Of a DNA stretch of 38,435 bases, positions 35,150-38,435 are shown piece by piece (position 1 is the first letter of the stretch; each line of letters starts with the position of its first letter). A program made the translations under genes and the position numbers. The stretch spans positions 1 to 38,435 of the forward strand of contig CAYLGY010000012.1 of the NCBI GenBank assembly GCA_964383325.1. Direction: 5' to 3'. The notes under the pieces are model-generated. The model made no database searches and was not told where the DNA came from. It saw only the letters and a program-made list of their open reading frames with translations. Source of the stretch: CAYLGY01 sp964383325 (GTDB lineage: Bacteria > Pseudomonadota > Alphaproteobacteria > Rhizobiales > Rhizobiaceae).

Positions 35150-35176
35150 GGTGGCTGGGGGGCGAGCGCCGAACGT

Positions 35177-35548
35177 TCAGGCGTCGCCGAGATAGGACTT
35201 GATCGTCTCGATGAAGCGCGGGACGGAGATCGGCTTGGAAATATAGGCCTCGCAGCCGCCCTGGCGAATGCGTTCCTCATCGCCCTTCATGGCGAAGGCC
35301 GTAACTGCTATGACCGGAATGTGGCGCAGCGCTGGATCTTCCTTCAATTGCCGCGTCACCTCGAGGCCTGACACTTCCGGCAACTGGATGTCCATCAGGA
35401 TGAGGTCCGGCCTGTGCTCATGCGCGAGCTGCAGCGCTTCGAGACCGCTTCGCGTACGTACCGTCTCGTAACCGCTGGCTTCGATGAGGTCCCGGAAGAG
35501 CTTCATGTTCAGCTCATTATCCTCGACGATCATCACCTTCCTGGTCAT
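35177..35548 (-). CDS. divK: DivK-type single-domain response regulator
   Basis: Stand-alone receiver domain. In Caulobacter and relatives, DivK is phosphorylated by PleC/DivJ-type kinases and controls the CtrA cell-cycle circuit. The product is 123 residues from ATG 35548-35546 (MTRKVMIVEDNELNMKLFRDLIE). The acidic pocket is Glu9-Asp10, the phospho-acceptor is Asp53 (LILMDIQLPEVSGLEVT), with Thr83 (VTAFAMKGDEERI) and Lys105 (YISKPIS). These are the same positions as in known DivK, and the sequence is DivK-like throughout. No output domain and no pleD follow. Divergent from dinB; downstream lies the repeat array with no clear terminator. Confidence 0.93.
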   Translation of the reverse strand: MTRKVMIVEDNELNMKLFRDLIEASGYETVRTRSGLEALQLAHEHRPDLILMDIQLPEVSGLEVTRQLKEDPALRHIPVIAVTAFAMKGDEERIRQGGCEAYISKPISVPRFIETIKSYLGDA

Positions 35549-35678
35549 GAAGCTTTTCCCTGGACTAGTGGCACGCGTGCATTTTGCCGCGCATCTTCGG
35601 CAGGCACTATTGCAAGTTGATTGACGAAATTCAAACAGTGGGAAGAATCGCGACTGGAATACGTATCGGAAGCCGGAC

Positions 35679-36956
35679 ATGGACAGCCAGACCGAAATGG
35701 GCTTTTGCCGCGATTGTCTCACGCGCCAGCAATCGGGCGCCGCCGGTCGGTGCCGGCGTTGCGGCAGTCCGCGCATTCTCGCCCATGCCGAGCTGGAAGA
35801 GCTTGAAATCGCTCATATCGATTGCGATGCCTTCTTCGCCGCGGTCGAGAAGCGCGACCGGCCGGAATTGCGCGACAAGCCGCTCATCATTGGCGGCGGG
35901 AAGCGCGGGGTCGTCGCCACGGCCTGCTATATCGCCCGCATCCACGGCGTGCACTCGGCCATGCCGATGTTCAAGGCACTACAGGCATGCCCGGAGGCGG
36001 TGGTGCTGCGCCCTGATATCGAAAAATATTCGCGTGTCGGGCACGAGGTGCGGGCCCTGATGCGCGAGCTCACGCCGCTGGTGGAAGCTGTATCGATCGA
36101 CGAAGCCTTTCTCGACCTTTCGGGGACGGCCCGGCTGCACGGGGAGCCGCCGGCTTATGTGCTCGCCCGGCTGGCCGCAAGGCTGGAACGGGACATCGGC
36201 ATTACCGCCTCCATCGGCCTTTCCTATTGCAAGTTTCTCGCCAAGCTCGCCTCGGATCTCAAGAAACCACGTGGCTTTGCCGTGATCGGACGGGCGGAGG
36301 CGACTGGCTTTCTTGCAAACCTGCCGGTCTCTGCCATCTGGGGCGTCGGGCGCGCATTTGAGGAAACTCTCAAACAGCAAGGGATCCGGACCATCGGCCA
36401 ACTGCAGCGCATGCAGCGTGAGGATCTCCTGCGTCGCTATGGCGCAATGGGGGAGCGCCTGCACCAGCTCTCCCGTGGCATCGATCCGCGCCGCGTCGAC
36501 CCACGCGGCGAGGCAAAGAGCATTTCCAGCGAAACCACCTTCTCGCGCGACCTTGCCAGCGCCGAGGAGCTCTTGCCGGTCCTGCGCCGATTGTCGGAGA
36601 AAGTCTCCACGCGGTTGAAGCGCAAGCATCTTTCCGGCCAGACCGTTACCTTGAAGCTCAAGACCGGCGATTTCCGGATCCGCACCCGCAATCGCCGGCT
36701 TGCCGATCCGACCCATCTTGCCGACCGGATCTTTGCCACGGGCCGCGCGCTGCTCATGAAGGAGCTTGACGGAACGAGATACCGCCTCCTGGGCATCGGC
36801 GTAAGCGACCTTGCCGACGAAAGCCGTGCCGACCCCGTCGATCTCGTCGATATCGGGGCGCAGAAGCGTGCCGCCGCCGAGGCTGCCATGGACCGGCTGC
36901 GCGAGCGCTTTGGCAAGAATGTTGTCGAGACCGGATTCACATTCGGGAAAGACTGA
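35679..36956 (+). CDS. dinB: DNA polymerase IV (Y-family) with N-terminal zinc-ribbon-like extension
   Basis: Error-prone translesion polymerase. The product is 425 residues. An N-terminal extension of about 42 residues carries Cys10-x2-Cys13 and Cys25-x2-Cys28 (FCRDCL, RCRRCGSPR), likely a zinc site. The polymerase palm follows with Asp48/Asp50 (IAHIDCDAFFAAVE) and Asp141-Glu142 (VSIDEAFLDLSG), then TASIGLSYCKFLAKLASDLKKP, helix-hairpin-helix LPVSAIWGVG and the little-finger domain. Start at 35679 has GGAAG nearby. I saw no GTTC-N7-GTTC LexA box in the 130-base divK-dinB gap, although lexA is close. Confidence 0.96.
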   Translation: MDSQTEMGFCRDCLTRQQSGAAGRCRRCGSPRILAHAELEELEIAHIDCDAFFAAVEKRDRPELRDKPLIIGGGKRGVVATACYIARIHGVHSAMPMFKALQACPEAVVLRPDIEKYSRVGHEVRALMRELTPLVEAVSIDEAFLDLSGTARLHGEPPAYVLARLAARLERDIGITASIGLSYCKFLAKLASDLKKPRGFAVIGRAEATGFLANLPVSAIWGVGRAFEETLKQQGIRTIGQLQRMQREDLLRRYGAMGERLHQLSRGIDPRRVDPRGEAKSISSETTFSRDLASAEELLPVLRRLSEKVSTRLKRKHLSGQTVTLKLKTGDFRIRTRNRRLADPTHLADRIFATGRALLMKELDGTRYRLLGIGVSDLADESRADPVDLVDIGAQKRAAAEAAMDRLRERFGKNVVETGFTFGKD

Positions 36957-36988
36957 AAAGGTGAGAGCCGGCGAGCTGCGACGGCAGG

Positions 36989-37831
36989 CTATTTCCGCTT
37001 CGGCCAGCCCAGCAAGGCCCGCCGCGCCATGGCGACCTGACGGCGCACGGGCGAGAGCTCGATCGAATGCTGGAAGGCTTGCGGGCCTGCCTTCTGCAAG
37101 CGGTCGAGCCAGGGCCGCACCAGTCCCGCAGGCAGGAAGCCAGGCAGAAGGGCGGACGGGATCTCCCCCGCCAGCCTCTCGAAGGAGGTCAGGTGCTCCC
37201 GGGCAAGCGCGATCATTGCCGCCAGCGCCGTCTGCGCTGCTGCACCGGGCTCAGGGACGAACAGGTCCTCGGCCGTTGCGCCGGCCGCTGCCAGCACATT
37301 GCCGGGAATATAGCATTGCCTGCGCGCCCGGTGGCGCGGCAGGAGCGAAAGGAGCCCGGCAATCGCCTGCGCGCATCCTGCATGGCCCGCCGCATCGGCA
37401 TGGCGGGCTGCGGCTGCGGGCGCCAGGATCAGCCCTGCAAGCTGTATCAGCGCACCGGCAGTTTCGCCACAATATCCTTCCAGGTCCGTGACGGTAGGCA
37501 TCGGGTCGTCATAGAGATCGAAACGCCGCGCTTCAATCAGGTTGCGCAAGGCTACCACAGGCAGATGGTGGCGATCGATCGCCTCTCCCATCGCGACGGC
37601 CACCGGGTGGCCGGTGTTCTTCATCTCCCCGATATCATCGAGGAGATCGCTCCACCATTGCAGGCGAATTTCGCCAAGGCCGGGCTCGCGGATCCGGTCG
37701 CGAATGCGGGCAATCTCCGCATTGAAGGCATAGAGCGCCGTCAGTCCGGCACGGAAACGCTCCGGCGCATAGAGCGTGGACAGATATCTGTCCGGATCTG
37801 ACCGGCGCAATTCTGCTGCCAATGCCTGCAC
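36989..37831 (-). CDS. squalene/phytoene synthase-like protein, NDUFAF6 type
   Basis: Member of the squalene/phytoene synthase superfamily. Its closest named relatives by character are the mitochondrial complex I assembly factor NDUFAF6 and its alphaproteobacterial counterparts. The product is 280 residues. The start is GTG 37831-37829; an in-frame stop (the end of the neighbouring gene's frame) lies just upstream, so no longer start exists. Family blocks: RYLSTLYAPERFRAGLTALYAFNAEIARIRD near 16-46, RLQWWSDLLDDI near 56-67, and YCGETAGALIQLAGLIL near 120. The aspartate-rich motifs needed to ionise prenyl diphosphates are not present at the expected sites (NAEIARIRD and LPRHRARRQCYIP instead). 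It follows the Mth938 gene by 15 bases. Confidence 0.85.
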   Translation of the reverse strand: MQALAAELRRSDPDRYLSTLYAPERFRAGLTALYAFNAEIARIRDRIREPGLGEIRLQWWSDLLDDIGEMKNTGHPVAVAMGEAIDRHHLPVVALRNLIEARRFDLYDDPMPTVTDLEGYCGETAGALIQLAGLILAPAAAARHADAAGHAGCAQAIAGLLSLLPRHRARRQCYIPGNVLAAAGATAEDLFVPEPGAAAQTALAAMIALAREHLTSFERLAGEIPSALLPGFLPAGLVRPWLDRLQKAGPQAFQHSIELSPVRRQVAMARRALLGWPKRK

Positions 37832-37846
37832 GGCGTTTTCATTTCC

Positions 37847-38236
37847 TCAATCGACGGCGATCAGCGCTGCGGAAACGGCGCGTTCCTCCGCCAGCAGCAC
37901 GTTGTAGCTGCGTACCGCCGCCCCGGTCGACATGGATTCGGCGACAATTCCCGCTGCGCGGAAACGGGCCCGCAATTCCGCCGGCAGGAAGTGCATCTCC
38001 TTTCCCGTGCCGACCAGCAGGATCTCGATCAGCCCGGCTTCCGCCAGCACCGGCTCGAAATCGGCGAGGATTGGCATGGGCGCTCCGACCGGTTTCCAGC
38101 CATGAATGCCCGAAGGCAGGCAAAGCAAAGATCCGCGGTGCGACATGTCGGCGAAGCGGAAACCGCCATTTCCGTAGGCATCGATGGGACTGCGCCCCGG
38201 AAAATGCGCGTCGCGAATGTTCCCGTCACGGTCCAT
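37847..38236 (-). CDS. Mth938-like domain protein (DUF498/NDUFAF3 family)
   Basis: Small alpha/beta protein of the Mth938 family, which includes the mitochondrial complex I assembly factor NDUFAF3. The product is 129 residues from ATG 38236-38234 (MDRDGNIRDAHFPGRSPIDAYGNGGF). Recognised by IDAYGNGGFRFAD near 18-30, the GSLLCLPSGIHGWKP stretch, EILLVGTGKEMHFLPAELRARF near 69-90, and the terminal STGAAVRSYNVLLAEERAVSAALI. It starts seven bases after the secF stop and ends 15 bases before the NDUFAF6-like gene, so all three are probably co-transcribed. A longer in-frame start inside secF is unlikely. Confidence 0.9.
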   Translation of the reverse strand: MDRDGNIRDAHFPGRSPIDAYGNGGFRFADMSHRGSLLCLPSGIHGWKPVGAPMPILADFEPVLAEAGLIEILLVGTGKEMHFLPAELRARFRAAGIVAESMSTGAAVRSYNVLLAEERAVSAALIAVD

Positions 38237-38243
38237 GACCGGC

Positions 38244-38435
38244 TCAGGCCCGCACATTGGCTGCGGGTACCGGCTTGCCTTTCTTCTCATCCTCCTCGCT
38301 GCCGAAAATGTCCGGCCGCAGCTTGAACAGGATCAGCATCGGCCCCGCGACGAACACCGAGGAATAGGTGCCGATGAAGACGCCGAGCATGATGGGCAGA
38401 ACGAAGGTCGCAATGACTTCGCCACCGTAGAAATA
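38244..38435 (-). CDS. secF: protein translocase subunit SecF (C-terminal part)
   Basis: Component of the SecDF complex that uses the proton gradient to pull proteins through the Sec channel. Only the last 63 residues are in the window. They carry the final membrane helices with LPIMLGVFIGTYSSVFVAGPMLI, the GTYSS(I/V)F(V/I)A motif being typical of SecF, and end in a charged tail (GSEEDEKKGKPVPAANVRA). Stop TGA at 38246-38244. secD/yajC would be expected beyond the right edge. Confidence 0.93.
   Translation of the reverse strand, partial: YFYGGEVIATFVLPIMLGVFIGTYSSVFVAGPMLILFKLRPDIFGSEEDEKKGKPVPAANVRA

Noticed and set aside
34894..35202. Small open frames across the repeat array (102 codons plus; 60 and 97 codons minus).
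   Set aside because: They exist because the repeat lacks stop codons; unit lengths are not multiples of three and no frame keeps a constant peptide repeat.

Overview
The window is GC-rich chromosomal DNA from an alphaproteobacterium. The markers are: lpxI as the UDP-2,3-diacylglucosamine pyrophosphatase gene inside the lpxD-fabZ-lpxA-lpxI-lpxB run; a DivK-type single-domain regulator whose phospho-acceptor falls at Asp53; an EipB (DUF1849) envelope protein; a DinB with an N-terminal CxxC/CxxC extension; a GTTC-N7-GTTC-like LexA box before lexA; and gene orders seen in the class (gltX-gltA-lpx, trpD-trpC-moaC-moeA-lexA, secF-Mth938-squalene/phytoene synthase-like). Order and genus cannot be read from the sequence. 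Almost everything is core genome. I found no prophage, transposon, CRISPR array, tRNA or rRNA, and no convincing new multi-gene system.

Layout. 1-5878 (minus strand): clpX (partial), clpP with a heat-shock-type promoter, an O-acetylhomoserine sulfhydrylase, a CoA-binding protein and comEC. 6004-8863 (plus): gltX and gltA. 8893-23243 (minus): a long envelope and translation block. Read in its direction of transcription it runs eipB, rpsB, tsf, pyrH, frr, uppS, cdsA, rseP, bamA, terminator, lpxD, fabZ, lpxA, lpxI, lpxB. 23364-26257 (plus): a tight operon of ridA, a glycerophosphodiester phosphodiesterase, a FemAB-like acyltransferase and a HIT protein. 26286-28290 (minus): L,D-transpeptidase, secG and tpiA. 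28427-34674 (plus): a PpiD-like chaperone, trpD, trpC, moaC, moeA and lexA, ending in a terminator. 34675-35176: the only gene-free stretch over 300 bases, mostly a degenerate 16-19 bp tandem repeat. 35177-38435: divK (minus), dinB (plus), then an NDUFAF6-like protein, an NDUFAF3-like (Mth938) protein and the 3' end of secF (minus).

Themes. The central block supplies lipid A synthesis (LpxA, LpxD, LpxI, LpxB), outer-membrane protein assembly (BamA), site-2 proteolysis (RseP), phospholipid and undecaprenyl carriers (CdsA, UppS), and ribosome and nucleotide functions (RpsB, Tsf, Frr, PyrH). Compared with the arrangement common in the class, several neighbours are missing: dxr between cdsA and rseP, ompH/skp between bamA and lpxD, trpE/trpG before trpD, and tig before clpP. 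lexA is also far from comEC. These are differences in gene order within this window and do not show that the genes are absent from the genome.

Most worth a second look: the tandem repeat beside divK; the pair of complex I assembly-factor homologues next to secF, one lacking the prenyl-synthase aspartate motifs; the cysteine-bracketed Asn/Asp/Pro-rich loop in BamA; and the overlapping operon around the FemAB-like protein.
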